From Symbiodinium natans (taxonomy: Eukaryota; Sar; Dinophyceae; Suessiales; Symbiodiniaceae), in the NCBI GenBank assembly GCA_905221605.1, contig CAJNDS010002546.1, forward strand, positions 970,544 to 1,034,543: a DNA stretch of 64,000 nucleotides. Direction: 5' to 3'. The position numbers and the translations under genes were made by a program. The notes below the pieces were generated by a model. It did not search any database, was not told where the DNA came from, and saw nothing but the letters and a program-made list of their open reading frames with translations. Positions 11,124 to 22,786 of this stretch are shown piece after piece. Numbering within the stretch: the stretch's first letter is position 1; every line of letters begins with the position of its first letter.

Positions 11124-14100
11124 CGCATCGGCCTCGTGGTCGCGCAAGAGCTTCAACATGTCTAGGTTGCCATTGTCGGACGCAAGATCTGCTGGAGAGG
11201 TGCCATCAGCGAGGCATACACCAGGATTCGCCCGATGTTCTAGCAGCTTTTGTGCCACTTGGACGTGGTTTTCCTTCGTTCTTGTTTGGATACCGATGGA
11301 AGAAAATGCCTCTTTCAGCTTCCGCGGCCACGTACTAAGCACTGCAACACAGGTGGTGTTCGAAAAAGGAAAAGAAGACGAACCGAGTTTCTTGCACGGC
11401 GAGGAAGAGTGCCGAAGCGCCACTTTCGAGGCACGCATCGATGGCCTGCGCCCAGCTCCGGTGTTGCTACAGCTCTTCAGGTCTGAACAAAAATGCTGAA
11501 CATTCTTGCCTCAACCCTCGACCCTAAATCCTCTAAACCCTGCCCTAAACCCTAAACCCCAAAACCCAAAACCCTAAACTGTAGCAACTTAAAGTCCCTA
11601 GACTAGGCATGGCGCTTGGGATTGCCTGCGTCTTGCCCACCAGGAGCTCCACCAACTCGAGGTTCCCAGCCCAGGCTGCCATCCTAGCTGTTCAGAAGGT
11701 TTTATTTCTCAGGGTTCAGGGTTTAGGGTTAGGGTTTCAGGCTTAGGGTTTAGGGCTTGAGGCTTATATAGGGTTGAGGGTTTTGAAACTGGCTTCATGG
11801 TCCACTACGAAGCCTATTTTAGCTCTCGCGTTGAGCTCAAGATGTCTGTGGAAACAACATTTACGCCCTGTTTTAGGGGTAGGGAACTGGGTAAAACAGT
11901 AAGGAAGGGAAAAGCATGTGACATTACCTCGACTGTACATTACGGGGTCTAAGAAAATGGTGAGCTTCACTCATGTCATATGAAAAGAGAAAATACTTCG
12001 CACACGATGGCAGTTGACCTGAAAGTATATACAACATACCATCGGACTCAGTCCATGAGAAAGAATGAAAGATATAGATGGGGTCACGCATCCATGCTGC
12101 AAGCTGAAACCCGAAAACTCAAGATCTGCAAAAAACGACCTCTGGAAAGGAATACACGAGAACATGATTGCACTCACCCACGCAAGACTGGAAGCCTCGC
12201 TGATCATGTTTAGATCTCAGAGCTGGAAGCTTAAACAGCTGCCTGAGGATATTTTAGGCCTCAGGTTTCTCACCCGTTTAGATAGGGTCAACCAAATCCA
12301 GCTTTTGAGATATCTTCTCACACTGGGCACAAGGACAGCGAAGAGAAAAACACAGATCTCAGACGACGCACCAAAAAAGGCAGCACAGACGGCTGGACTC
12401 AAACATTCTTGAGGGTTTTCTGTAATTTGTCGCTGGTCAGCGACGTAGCGTGCCGAAACTTGCGAGTTTATCTTCGCAGATGGTGTGTCCCAAAATCTCA
12501 ACCTGGTGGGTCCGGAGACGGGGTCGCCAGGCGGACTAAGGCCCAGATATTTTGCCCAGAACTCAAAAACACGCTCCAAGCTGAAATCCGAAAGAAGTTT
12601 CAAAGTTTGCAAAAATACCAGACACGACTGCAACCCCAGCACACTCGCTCACTCAAGACTGGAAGCCTCGCTGAACATGCTTTCATATCCTAGACCCCGA
12701 AGCCTTACAAAACTGGAAGCTGAAACGAGTGCCTGAGGATATTTCTCCAAACTCCTGCTTGCGGTAGGACGGGGTATCAAGCATAGGGGCTTCGACCCAA
12801 AGGCACGTAGAGGGCTCGAACCTCACACTTTTGGGGTTCGTTTTGGGGAGAAGTAGTTCCAGAACTGAAAAGTCTTGTTGGACACCGAATTTTACACGCA
12901 ACAATGCTGCTTTGAAAAACGCAGTCACGCGCAGCGCTCAGGCCCGGATGACGTTAGCTGTAATTGCAGAGCTGCTGCCCGAACGAACTCGCTCGGGATT
13001 GTTGGCAAGTTGGCAATAATGTGGCGCGCGGACACCAGTTAGACCTCAACCTCTCCAGCGTAAACCGTAAACCGAGTCAGTGTGATGACGAATATGGAAA
13101 GATATCGCTCAGCATCTCGTCAAAGACTCTAAACTACATTCTACATTGGAGGCGGCGTCAACACGATGATGTCGGAGCGCCACGTCTCTTCGTGGACGCT
13201 GCATACCTTTGGGCCCAGACTCGTTTATCACAAAGGTCCGCTTGCTCTTCAGTAGCCACACATGTTTTCATACAACCTCCACTCAACACTCGGACCCGCA
13301 CAGCCTCCACATCAATCACATCAGCAGGGAAGCGGTCAGGTCCTCATGGAGCGCCACGCGAAAACTGTAAGCTGCTTGCTTTTCATGACGGCGCACATGT
13401 CCTCGCGGAGGGCGCACAACTCACCTTGGTGCCAAGACTTGCCTTCCCCACCCTTCCAATCTCGAAGCTTCCATTGAGGCTGGCGCTGTCTGGGATGAAC
13501 ACCATGTCCTAAACAGAAACCTTGCCTTGTTCAGGCCCACCGTCCCCGAGGCAGCCTGGAGAAGACCGAGTGGCGAACACCACACACGTCGAGCGGCGAG
13601 TCGGCGAGCTCTGGCGAACGCGGGGCCAGACAAAGTCCACAGCGTCAACGCTGACACCGAGATCTCAGATAGCACATGCCCGCAGAAACAAACGCCCGCG
13701 TGCGCCGAAAGCCGGACGGAGGAGCGCGCAGACAGCTCGCCTTCGCGTTAAAAAAAAAAAAAAAGCTTCCCCCGACCACTCTTCCCAGGAGTGCCCGAAG
13801 CTTCGATTGGGGGCAGTGCCTGATGGAACAAATGGCATGACACCCAACGCCCCATCAAAGCTCACGCATACGCGCCAAGGATTCAGCCCGAGAAGCTGAC
13901 CAGCTGCGCACGACTGCTTCACATAACACTGTGAAAAGATCGTGACGAGCTTCTGCAGCGAAGCTCGATCTCTGAGAGACAGAGACAGAGACAGAGACAG
14001 AGACAGAGACAGAGACAGAGACAGAGACAGAGACAGAGACAGAGACAGAGACAGAGACAGAGACAGAGACAGACAGAGACAGAGACAGAGACAGAGACAG

Positions 14101-14152
14101 AGACAGAGACAGAGACAGAGACAGAGACAGAGACAGAGACAGAGACAGAGAC

Positions 14153-14223
<71 letters not shown>

Positions 14224-17186
14224 CAAACAAAAGGCCAGGCCCGGGTGATTGAAAACAGAAACCTTGACTTGTTCTGGTCCGCCATCCCCGACACAGCCGG
14301 GAGAAAGGCGAACTCTGGCGGACTCGGGGCCACACAAAGTTCACGGTGTCAGCGCTGACACCGAGATCTCGGATGGCACATGCCCGCAGCAACATACAGC
14401 ATGAGCCGAAAGCCTTTACAACTATACTCAAGGTCATCGCGGAGCGCAGTCAGCTCGCCTTCGCGCACGAAAAAACTCTCCGCCCGACCATTCTTCCAGG
14501 AGTGCCCGAAGCTTCGACTGAGGGCGGCGCCTGACGGAACAAGTGTCATGACACCCAGGGCCCCAGAGCGCAGCGCTTGAACCGAGAAGCTGGCACGTAG
14601 CACTGTGAGAAGATCGGGACGAGCTTCGCAACGCTGGAGCTTCGGAGCTTTGGATGCTTGAGCTTCTGGATTGCTGAGCCTGAGACGTGCTTCTTAGGTT
14701 TATGAGGTCCTTCAAAAAACTTTGGGCGAAGGGCCACTGGCGCGCCCTCTCTGGGATGGCTGTGGCCTCCGGGGCTGTTTCAACCCCATGATGTAGCGTG
14801 TAGGGGTTAAGATTTAGGATTTTGGGGACTGGGTCCTGCGGTCTAACTACGTAGCGTCGTTTTGATGCTGGACCCAAGGCGCCTGGGATATGTACGACAT
14901 GAAAAAGACACATAACCACTCGCCCTGTTATTAAGGGCGAAAATGTGAACTCGGCTACAGATAAAGGACAACTACACAGGGTGGATTTCACACCCATCTT
15001 ATCTTCGAGTCACATCTTATCTTCGAGTCACATCGAGTATATCAAAGAGAAAGGAAAGCTGTCTCACATTCGTGGTTTATGTCGTGCGGGTCTGGCACAC
15101 ACAAGTACAAAACCTTTTTACGAAATTCATTGGAGACTTATTCGTTCTCTTCTACCTCATCGCCAAATGCTTCTTCTTCTACCTCCACGTCTTCTTCTTC
15201 TTCGTCACCGGACACAGCACCAACTACAAGCTTATGTGGAACACTAAAGCATAAAGTGTGTGGAAACCGCTGTACATGCGGGACACAACACACGATCCAA
15301 GTGCGACAGAAAACAAGTGGATTGTTGACATGGCTGAACCACCTTGGAACAATGGCGCGGAGGAGTGTGCCTTCAGAGCAGCTCAAGACGTCTGTGGAAT
15401 TATGACACTGGATGTGAAGCCAGAGCCACGTTTCAAGGAATAGTTTTGTATACGGACAAGTTATGTTTTAAATATACTTTTCGGATTTCTTGATTTATGA
15501 CATTTTTACGATTTGTTTTTTGATTCTCTTCGATCTTATAAAAATTTTATGATTTTTATGAAAAATGTATGTTTTTCGTCGATTTTATGAAAATGTTATG
15601 ATTATTTTATGAAAATTGTATGGTTTTGGTCGGTTTTATGTGTTTCTGTATTGAAAATGATTCGAAATTGATGAGAAACATAAAAATTTTTAGAAAATCA
15701 TAGTTTTTTTCATAAAATCGACGAAAAACATAAATTTTTCAGAAACAAATCATAATTTTTTCATAAATTCGAAGAGAATCATAGAACAAATCGTAAAAAT
15801 GACATAAATCGAAAAAACTTCAAGAAATGTCTCAAATTATAAAATACTCATTAAAAAACATTTGGCACTGTGCTCTCTGTGGCTGAGTCCGGGTAACTGT
15901 GGAAACAACATTTACGCCCAAAACGGGGTAGGGAACTGGGTAAGACAGAAAGGAAGGGAAAAGCATGTGACACTACCTCGGCTGCACACTGCGAGGTCCA
16001 AGAAAAGGTTTCACAAGGGTTTAGGGCCAGTTTAGGGTTTAGGGTTTCGGGCTCAGGGGTTTTCAGAAGTCAGGGCCTTCGGGCTTACGGTATGGGGACA
16101 CCTCTGAACACTTCGTCCATGTTTCTTGTTTTGAAGGCCGCAGCCCACCACACGACGCCTGGGAAACGCCCCCCGACTCCGAGAAGTCTCTGATCATCCT
16201 GAACGCTGCCCTAACCCTACAGGGCCCTACAGGCTAAGCCCGTGGGTTTCACGGGGTTCTCCTGCACCCTTCTCCCTGGCTTTGTGAGATGGCTTTCTAC
16301 CCGTGGCAGGTTTGCGGAGGAAGTTGGAGTTGGGCGAGAATAGGGCGGGCTTCGGAAATCTGCTATGGGGTGGGTGCCTGGTTGGCCTGGCGTAGGTTTG
16401 AGGTTTTGGGGTTTGGGCGACGTTTCGTCCCAGCCAAACTCACCGATTCCGCTCAACGTTTCGTTGCGCCGTTGTGCTTCCGCAAGCGCCAAATCTACCT
16501 GAAGCATTCCGTTCCTCCACCCTCACCTTACCTGGGGTCTGCGGCCTATGCCGGAGGCTTTGTATTTCGGACAAGAAGACAAGGCCCTGTTCCGCAAAAA
16601 GAAAACAGGGATAATGCTACAAACCTGGTTGCTGGAGCGAGGTTGCACCGTCGGCTGCCGCATGGTCCACTAGAGCCCCGTGGTCCATCAGGGTTGCGGC
16701 AATGTCAATGCAATTCTTCTGGCAGGCCTTTATCAGCGGGGAACAACCTTTTTGGGAGACCTCATTGGGATCAGCGTTCGCCTTCAGGAGAAGTTTGACT
16801 GCGTTGAGGCTCTTCTGTTGTGCAGCCAGGAGTAGGGGCGTAGTCCGCGGCCGGCTGGCGCCCTTCTGTGCCGGTTCGCCGGCCCTCTTGATTGCTGCGC
16901 CTGCTTGCAGAAGATGCTCAACTATGTCCTCATTGCCCTTCAGCACTGCAATCTCCACGGGCGTGAACCCGCGGTCGGTTGGCCTATTGAGATCGGCTTT
17001 GATGGCCACCAAAAATTCCACGCAGGCGAGCTGGTTCTCTTGACAGCTCACGTACAAGCACGTTGCACCTTCGTTCTGAGGCTCGTCAAAGAGCTTCTTA
17101 AGGAGGCTCTGAAGCCGGGTGTCGTGATCCTTGGTCTGTTGCTTGACGTGATCCTTGGTCTCAGTTTGTTCCAAAAGCAAAATCAT
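11124..17186 (-). CDS. Ankyrin-repeat protein gene, partial, at least three exons
   Basis: The exon ending at 16633 (open from about 17186) encodes at least four ankyrin repeats, for example DRGFTPVEIAVLKGNEDIVE, TTPLLLAAQQKSLNAVKLLL and CSPLIKACQKNCIDIAATLM. Its last repeat begins DGATSLQ. It continues in phase at exon 11683-11626 (MAAWAGNLELVELLVGKTQ), using a GC donor at 16632 and an AG|G acceptor. Exon 11273-11124 follows (QKLLEHRANPG, LDMLKLLRDHEADA). Introns: 11684-16632 (4.9 kb, GC-AG) and 11274-11625 (GC-AG). N-terminal to the repeats is a charged segment with a duplicated TKDH motif. Both ends are unresolved: no start is certain, and the exon after 11124 was not found. Ankyrin repeats mediate protein binding; no catalytic domain is visible, so the cellular role is unknown. 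Confidence 0.75.
11518..11580. repeat. Telomere-like CCCTAAA tract inside the ankyrin gene
   Basis: Degenerate CCCTAAA/CCCAAAA heptamers lying in the 352-nt intron between two ankyrin exons. On the coding (minus) strand they read TTTAGGG and start about 45 nt after the donor. Confidence 0.85.
11700..11770. repeat. Telomere-like TTTAGGG tract upstream of an ankyrin exon
   Basis: Degenerate TTTAGGG units on the plus strand. On the coding strand this is a CCCTAAA-type stretch ending about 20 nt before the acceptor of exon 11683-11626. Confidence 0.8.
11848..11958. repeat. Dispersed 110-bp repeat, copy 1
   Basis: Shares a long, mostly identical stretch with 15896-16008 in direct orientation. 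Both begin TGTGGAAACAACATTTACGC and contain AGGGAACTGGGTAA and AAGCATGTGACA. Both lie in the long ankyrin-gene intron and both sit beside TTTAGGG tracts. Confidence 0.8.
12096..12755. repeat. Local direct duplication (about 12096-12262 and 12570-12755)
   Basis: The two stretches share GACTGGAAGCCTCGCTGA, TGCCTGAGGATATTT and the order of several shorter blocks, with indels between them. Nothing coding is recognised in either copy; they lie within the long ankyrin intron. Confidence 0.65.
13505..14600. repeat. Duplicated unit flanking a long microsatellite
   Basis: Unit 1 (about 13505-13900) and unit 2 (about 14254-14600) share blocks such as CTGACACCGAGATCTC, GGAGTGCCCGAAGCTTCGA and ATGACACCCA in the same order and orientation. 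The microsatellite at 13975-14220 lies between them. No ORF in either is convincing. Confidence 0.75.
13975..14220. repeat. (GAGACA)n then (GA)n microsatellite
   Basis: About 30 GAGACA hexamers, with one short interruption near 14070, grade into about 30 GA dinucleotides. Frames of RDRDRD, QRQRQR and SLSLSL over it are artefacts. Confidence 0.97.
15459..15865. repeat. AT-rich fold-back (imperfect long inverted repeat)
   Basis: The left arm, about 15480-15600, contains GACATTTTTACGATTTGTT, GATTCTCTTCGA and TTTTTCGTCGATTTTATGA. Their reverse complements occur in mirrored order in the right arm, about 15705-15835. A short AT-rich loop separates the arms. Composition is far more AT-rich than the neighbours. 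No ORF is present, so it resembles a non-autonomous fold-back element. I could not identify a target-site duplication. Confidence 0.75.
15896..16008. repeat. Dispersed 110-bp repeat, copy 2
   Basis: Partner of 11848-11958. It is followed directly by a degenerate TTTAGGG tract at about 16018-16050, in mirror order to copy 1, where the TTTAGGG tract precedes the repeat. Confidence 0.8.
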
Positions 17187-18776
17187 CCAAACACGACTAA
17201 GGTTGAAACATCCAGAATGAGTAGCCGCCAGGGATCATAGAGCCGTTCGAGGATGCAGCGATGTCCTTGTTCTGCAGCTGGAAAAGCTGGGCTGGCGCCA
17301 GCGGTGTCCTTAGCCCACGGGCGCTTCCCTTGTTGCGCGGGCAGCAAAAGCAACCGCCAGGCAAGGTGCCAAGCTATCTTTGCACAAATGGCAACTGAGA
17401 GCTTGGAAGTGCTTGTCAAAAGGGGGTTCCTGTTGGCTAGAGAGTGATCCTGCAGCTCCTGGCCTTCTGAGCACGCGTCGCAAACAGACATGCTATATGA
17501 AGCCGGGTGTACATTCCTTGTATCGCCAAAACCAAAACAGATACACTCACAAAAGTACAAAAAAGTGATCTCTGAATACACTCACCAAAAGCAGCCATAT
17601 CCCTTGCAGCTGCATCCTGCACCACATTAACTATGGTAGAGTAAAAAAGCTTCAAGCATCATCCTAAGCGACTGAAGAGCTTTTATTGTTTGCTAATACC
17701 ATACACACTCTGTAGTATCGTGGCAGGGCAAGATGCACAAGTATCAGTATCGTAGACTAGTACGACTAGTACACTTTGCCACCGGAAACTCTACACGCAG
17801 CATACGAAACACTGACGCAGACTCTTTGCTGTCCAGCCGCCTTCCTCACACAGTCGGCCCCGGCCCGCAGCAAGATGTCCAACTTTTCTACATCCCCGCT
17901 CCGGCAGACCTGCCGAAGTCGCTCAGGGAGTACTGAGAACAAAAGCAGGCACTACTGTGGCCAACTCTACTCGCGATACACGCTGAGGCAAAACCACCAG
18001 GAACCCACGTCTTACCATGTCTTACCTGTGGGAGGGGGTTCTATACCAGAAGACACATTGTCATACCAACTTTCGTGCATGGCAAACGAGCACTGTTGCT
18101 TGTGTCGCACTACTTTGGCTCACGAAGACTGACCAAGGACACGCTGGAGCTCTCATTTCTGGCCCGCGTGCTGGGCAACACACAGCTTCACGAGGCAAAG
18201 GAAGTCTTCTGCCATCAGACGCACGCACGCATCGCGACTGCTGAGGGCGGCCCGAGAAACAGAGACAATCCCTGGCAATACACATGCAAGGCTCGCAGGA
18301 AATCAGATTTCGCGAATTCGAAATATCAAAATCTTACTTTCGCTGGCATCTCTACTTCTACCTGTTCCCTTTCGAGCACTTGTCGGTCTGACAGAGAGTC
18401 TTCCGAGCAGATAGCAGCTGCTCGCAAACTTGAACAGAAGCGTTTCCTTGTACAGTAATTGGGTTTCTAAAAATTGTCATCGTCCCCTCGTCTGCCCAGA
18501 GCACCCTAATTGTTGCAGCAGACGCACGACGAATGAAAAGTCACACTCTCTAAGTCCCTTCACCCACAAGTCTCAGCCTCTACACGCGCTTACCCTCGGC
18601 GCGATGCTCTCATCATCTCTGCGGGCCTTCCAAATGGCGGTCTCACCTCTTTCGTCACAGCAGTCCGGATCCTGGTGCTCAGATGAGGTCATTTAAGCTC
18701 TGAACTTTGGGGTCTCGCGGTGGCCACCCTTTTTCCCTCAAAAAAACCGGCTACTCAAGCCTAGGCCCGAAACTCT
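17187..18776. other. Region with no supported gene
   Basis: Upstream exons of the ankyrin gene could lie here, but I found no ankyrin motif or in-phase acceptor that I would defend. No RNA gene or transposon was recognised. A few short frames exist on both strands. Confidence 0.4.
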
Positions 18777-19386
18777 CAACTGAAAGCGCCCTGGTCCTGG
18801 TACTCATGCAAAGCTTGGATCAACCGATCCGTCCCGTTGGGCCCCTCTGCGTCGGCTGCCTCGAGGAACTCCTGGTCTCTCCGGGCTTCGGGATCGCGAA
18901 GTCCATTCTCCACCACCGTCAGCGCTTTCAGAGGTCCTCGCATGGTGTAACAGATATACATAGTAGCAACAAGAGTCGGCACTGTACGAGCAAGAATGGC
19001 AGTATGCCAGTATGCCTAGCAGGTAGTAGCAGTGGCACGCAACAGTAGCACTTCGACAGGTCCTTCGCTCTCAAGATCCTTGAAAGACCGGCCTTTGGGC
19101 AACACGACTGTTACATCCTCCGTGTTCCCCTCTTCCGTGTTCCGCTTGATCGTCCATAAGAATCTGGTGGTGAAGTATCGCATGCCGAACTTGCTGCAAA
19201 GGTGAGATCTAAGAAAGTGGTCGAGGTCTTCATGCTCCAGGCACTGCTCGGCCAGCACTTGGTCGAGGTTGTCTCCATTGAATCTGTGGAGCGATAAAGG
19301 CGAAGGCCGCCACTGCATGTCACCCAACCACGCCTCTGGTCTTCGGCTGTCGCGGCGCAATCCCTGCGCAACAAGTTGCAGCTCAA
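18777..19386 (-). CDS. Unidentified gene, two exon-like segments at its 3' end
   Basis: Two minus-strand segments have protein-like composition. The first, about 19386-19030, includes LDQVLAEQCLEHEDLDHFL and VTVVLPKGRSFKDLESEGPV. The second ends at a stop at 18777 and includes LRDPEARRDQEFLEAADAEG and LIQALHEYQDQ; an AG|G acceptor sits near 18955. Charged, amphipathic sequence suggests soluble helical protein. I recognise no family. More upstream exons may exist up to about 20100, where a minus-strand segment reads VQGHITALGGREWESSDAEA. Linking the pieces into one gene is inference. Confidence 0.35.
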
Positions 19387-21162
19387 AGTGGCAAGTTTAC
19401 GGGCCAGTTCTCTTTCAAAGCAGGATGTGAGTTGCCCTCAGCCCTTTGAGGCCAAGTCTGTCTAAGCCGAGTCTAAGCCTGAACGAACGGTCTTGTTTTC
19501 CGGCTCCTGCTTTACAGTTGTAGCAACACAGGAGAGAAGAACTCAAAGGCTGGCACGTCAGAGGCGGGTCCCATCTCGCTTTCAGGGCCTCCGCGTCGCT
19601 GCTCTCCCACTCTCGGCCCCCCAGCGCCGTGATGTGCCCCTGCACTGCGGCAGCTGCATCATCCATCTTGCCCGGGGCCTCCGCTTCCCGCAAAACAATG
19701 GCAAAAGCGCCACAACAACACGAAGACTCCAAGAAGTCAGACCCCCCAGTGGCCCTACAGGAGACTGCGAAACGACTAAGGCGTCCAGCCTGCATTCCGG
19801 AGACCGAGCCTCGGTCCGGCGCGAGAAGCTTTGCCCGAGGGTCACAGGTCTACTTGCTCGGGAGATGCGAGCACTCTGCGGTCTGTGCATCTTCATTCCG
19901 CTTGCGGCACAGCAACAACAACTTGAAGCCCGTGTCCCGCAGAATATATGGCGCAGGAGAGTCGTCCCTGTCCTAGAGACTCCTGTCCAGAGGACTCGTT
20001 TCGGAAGTTTGCTGCCACTTGAAATTTGCACTGCCAGATGATGGTCACAGGTAACCTTGCAGCCTTGGGGGGTTCCTAGCAGATCCTGAGCCCAGACTCC
20101 CAGCCATGCCAATCATCGCCAAGGGCAGAACCGAACGCATGAGCTCTTGCAGAACGACATAGTATGCCGTAAGCCGTAAGCTATAGTGTACTATATAGTA
20201 TGACCAAGTCCTGCCCCGAGAGTCCATGTGCGCACTTCACCCCGAACGACAGCATGCGGGTGGGAGAAGGTGGCCCGACGTTCGAGAGGTTGAGGGTGCG
20301 GACACAGCTGGGAAGGAGAGGGACGCCTCTTCCGTGAGATGCTCAAGGCCGAAACCCTTTCGTACGAAGGTGTTAATTTTAAGGATGACCCCTTCTGAAA
20401 GGCTTGAACCGAGAAATTCCCAAGTCACCTTCCGAAACTGAAGAAAATCGTCCTGTTCCCCATAGCTGCGTATTTTCAAGACTCTGAGCCCTTCAAGGGT
20501 TCAGAGTTCAAGGTTTCGGTGCCCCACGACTACACTTTACACCCTCCCAAACCATTCTCGTCAAAGCGTCAAAGTGAAATAGGAATTCTCTGATAGTCAC
20601 TGAGAGTCATCCCTATGTTCGCCTGGTCATGAAACCGCACCTACTGTTCGCCGGCCGGCTTCGGACGTCTGGAACAAGCAAACCAATGTCTGGTCTCCTT
20701 CTCTCCTTCCCAACCCTTCGCTGCACACGCTCCCCTTTTGGAACCGCTTGGAGGAGCCCCAATCCGGCCGCGGGGGTTCCGGCAAAAAAGAAAGTCGCTT
20801 GAGAGGCCCCCGCCCGAGGTGGCACGCGCAAGCATTTCCAATTAACTGACAGTCAGATAGTCTTGGTATATTCTTTTGATCCCCATACATCTCGATTTAC
20901 TCCGACTTAACGAATGTAGTCCACGGCAAGAAGTTCTCTACGGCGTTTTTCTCGGCAGTGCGCGGGTAATGGCTGTGCGCTGACGGCGATGGATGGCGGT
21001 CGTTCCTGACAACCTGGCTCGGGCTTACATCCCTGCGCTACAAGCAACACGTGTTGGTAAACCCTAACTGGACCGTGTTACAGGTTGCCAAACCACTTCC
21101 GTGATGGATATTTTGCCCTCCAACTCAGGCCTGCGCTTCTGACACGGGACGGCCAGGAACAT
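19387..21162. other. Region with possible exon fragments only
   Basis: Apart from the exon-like stretch near 19600-19700 noted for the neighbouring gene, nothing recognisable was found. There is no satellite or element sequence here. Confidence 0.35.
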
Positions 21163-21924
21163 TCAGGTAGCAAAAACAACCTTCTCAAGTTGCGAGCGTT
21201 TCATTGCGAAGTTGTCCCACTGGCAAAGCTGCAAGCTAAGTCCGGGACGGAAATTCCTGCAGCCACGGCAGCTGGCTCGTCTCTGCTTGGCAGCTTCAAT
21301 CTCGACTCTTGATGTCAGAAGCCACAGAAAGGAGCGATTGTAATACTGATTGGGGTCTTTCGCAGGGGCCCTCCGCCGCCACGTGGAGTCCAGCAGAAGC
21401 CATAGGGGCCGCAGCTGCCTTTTCAGATCTTTTTGAGCACGCAGCATCAACGAGTTCAAGACCAGCCAAGCCCTGGGATAAACCTTGCCTGGCGAGGGCA
21501 AATAATGCAGGATCATTGTCAGCAAAACAACGCAGTCTTGCGCCTCTGACCCAGAGAGGCCGTGAAGAAGCGCTTCAACGACACCATTCTCGAAGCGTCC
21601 GAGGTCGTGCTTGCACGTATACAAGACACGCACGCCGGCAGCTTGCCGTTCATGTAGCAGCGGCAGGACAGCAGGTGCGATGCATCGCCGGATCGGCGAA
21701 TTTCCATATTGACAAAACCCCGCAAGGACTTCAAATGCTGTAGGGCCAGAGTTATACGAATCGTCAGAGTTGTACGAATCGTCTGCGACGCGACGCACCA
21801 GCTTCAAGACGGCTCCCGGAGCATAGCGCATCCACCACGTCGCCCCTTCGACCAGGCATTTGGTGCCTGACAACGACATAACGAAGAAATTGCAACAAGT
21901 ATATATCATGATGACCCTGCCCAT
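21163..21924 (-). CDS. Hypothetical protein, single open frame of about 250 codons
   Basis: A long minus-strand frame with credible protein composition, including FEVLAGFCQYGNSPIRRCIA, VLYTCKHDLGRFENGVVEAL and SEAQDCVVLLTMILHYLP. It holds a perfect peptide duplication DDSYNSDDSYNS, made by a direct repeat of ACGAATCGTC-type sequence. That duplication is either a simple tandem duplication or the scar of an insertion. The frame may be one exon of a larger gene. No family is recognised, and no promoter or partner gene is evident. Confidence 0.4.
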   Translation of the reverse strand: MGRVIMIYTCCNFFVMSLSGTKCLVEGATWWMRYAPGAVLKLVRRVADDSYNSDDSYNSGPTAFEVLAGFCQYGNSPIRRCIAPAVLPLLHERQAAGVRVLYTCKHDLGRFENGVVEALLHGLSGSEAQDCVVLLTMILHYLPSPGKVYPRAWLVLNSLMLRAQKDLKRQLRPLWLLLDSTWRRRAPAKDPNQYYNRSFLWLLTSRVEIEAAKQRRASCRGCRNFRPGLSLQLCQWDNFAMKRSQLEKVVFAT

Positions 21925-22549
21925 TCATGATTACTTGACCTTGATTTTCCTGAACTGCATAATAAAGGTGTACGTAGTAGCACCACGACTGCATTAACTA
22001 AGCCACTGTCGCGCAGCTTGCTTTGATCAGCCAGTGCCCGATACCTGAAGCTGCTAAGTCAACAATTGGTGCATCGCTACAAGCGTCGCTTGCTTCCGAG
22101 CGGCTTGTGCTCCCGAGCAACATCAACTAACTCCACAAGGTGCCAAACGAGCTCCTGAAATATGCGATCGGGCAACAGCCGCTAGACGCAAAGGGACCCA
22201 AAAACATAAGAATTCAAACAAATCAAGAAAACAGTGAAAAACTGTGAGTGTGTTTATGAACTAAACAAAATGACAGATCCTCATCTCTCAAGACCATGCA
22301 CGACACGACTGCATGGTACCCCTCAGGATTCGCCCGTCAAGCACAGCGCATCCGCAGCACAAGCCTGACAGCTGTCCTCCGGCGATGGTTTCCCGCTTCA
22401 GAGAACTCTGCGCAGCAAGGGGGACTGGAGTGCCCAGAGCCGGATTCCGAGAGTGTCACAACAACCGGACCCCGTCTCGGCCAATTCCAACGTAAGGTGG
22501 CACATCTGGTTGTTTAAAATTGCACAGCTCAACATAGGATACCACCCAT

Positions 22550-22780
22550 CTACCTCTTTTGTGCATGTGTTGATGGGTGTGAATATCTTATACCTGCTTG
22601 AGGTCCGGTCCTGACCTGAGACGCGATGCACCTCTGCTGAGGGGAGCAAAGCAGATGATGTCGCAGCATAAAGCAAAAAAAGGGCCACACAGCTTCGACT
22701 GCAAGAACTCTCGACCGTGCCACATCCCACACAACGCAAGCTCTCTTTTCGAGACCTTCAGCTGCCTGGAGCCCTAAGAC
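22550..22780 (-). CDS. Unidentified exon with acceptor abutting telomere-like repeat
   Basis: On the minus strand, TTTAGGG units run directly into TTTGCAG|G. They are followed by an open frame beginning VLGLQAAEGLEKRACVVWDV and continuing ARSRVLAVEAVWP. Composition is protein-like for the first 40 codons. The downstream end is unclear and no domain is recognised. It is reported mainly because its putative 3' splice site lies at the very edge of the repeat at 22787. Confidence 0.35.
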   Translation of the reverse strand, partial: VLGLQAAEGLEKRACVVWDVARSRVLAVEAVWPFFCFMLRHHLLCSPQQRCIASQVRTGPQAGIRYSHPSTHAQKR

Positions 22781-22786
22781 CTGCAA

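Noticed and set aside
13855-14437. RDRDRD, QRQRQR and SLSLSL repeat proteins
   Set aside because: Translation artefacts of the (GAGACA)n/(GA)n microsatellite.
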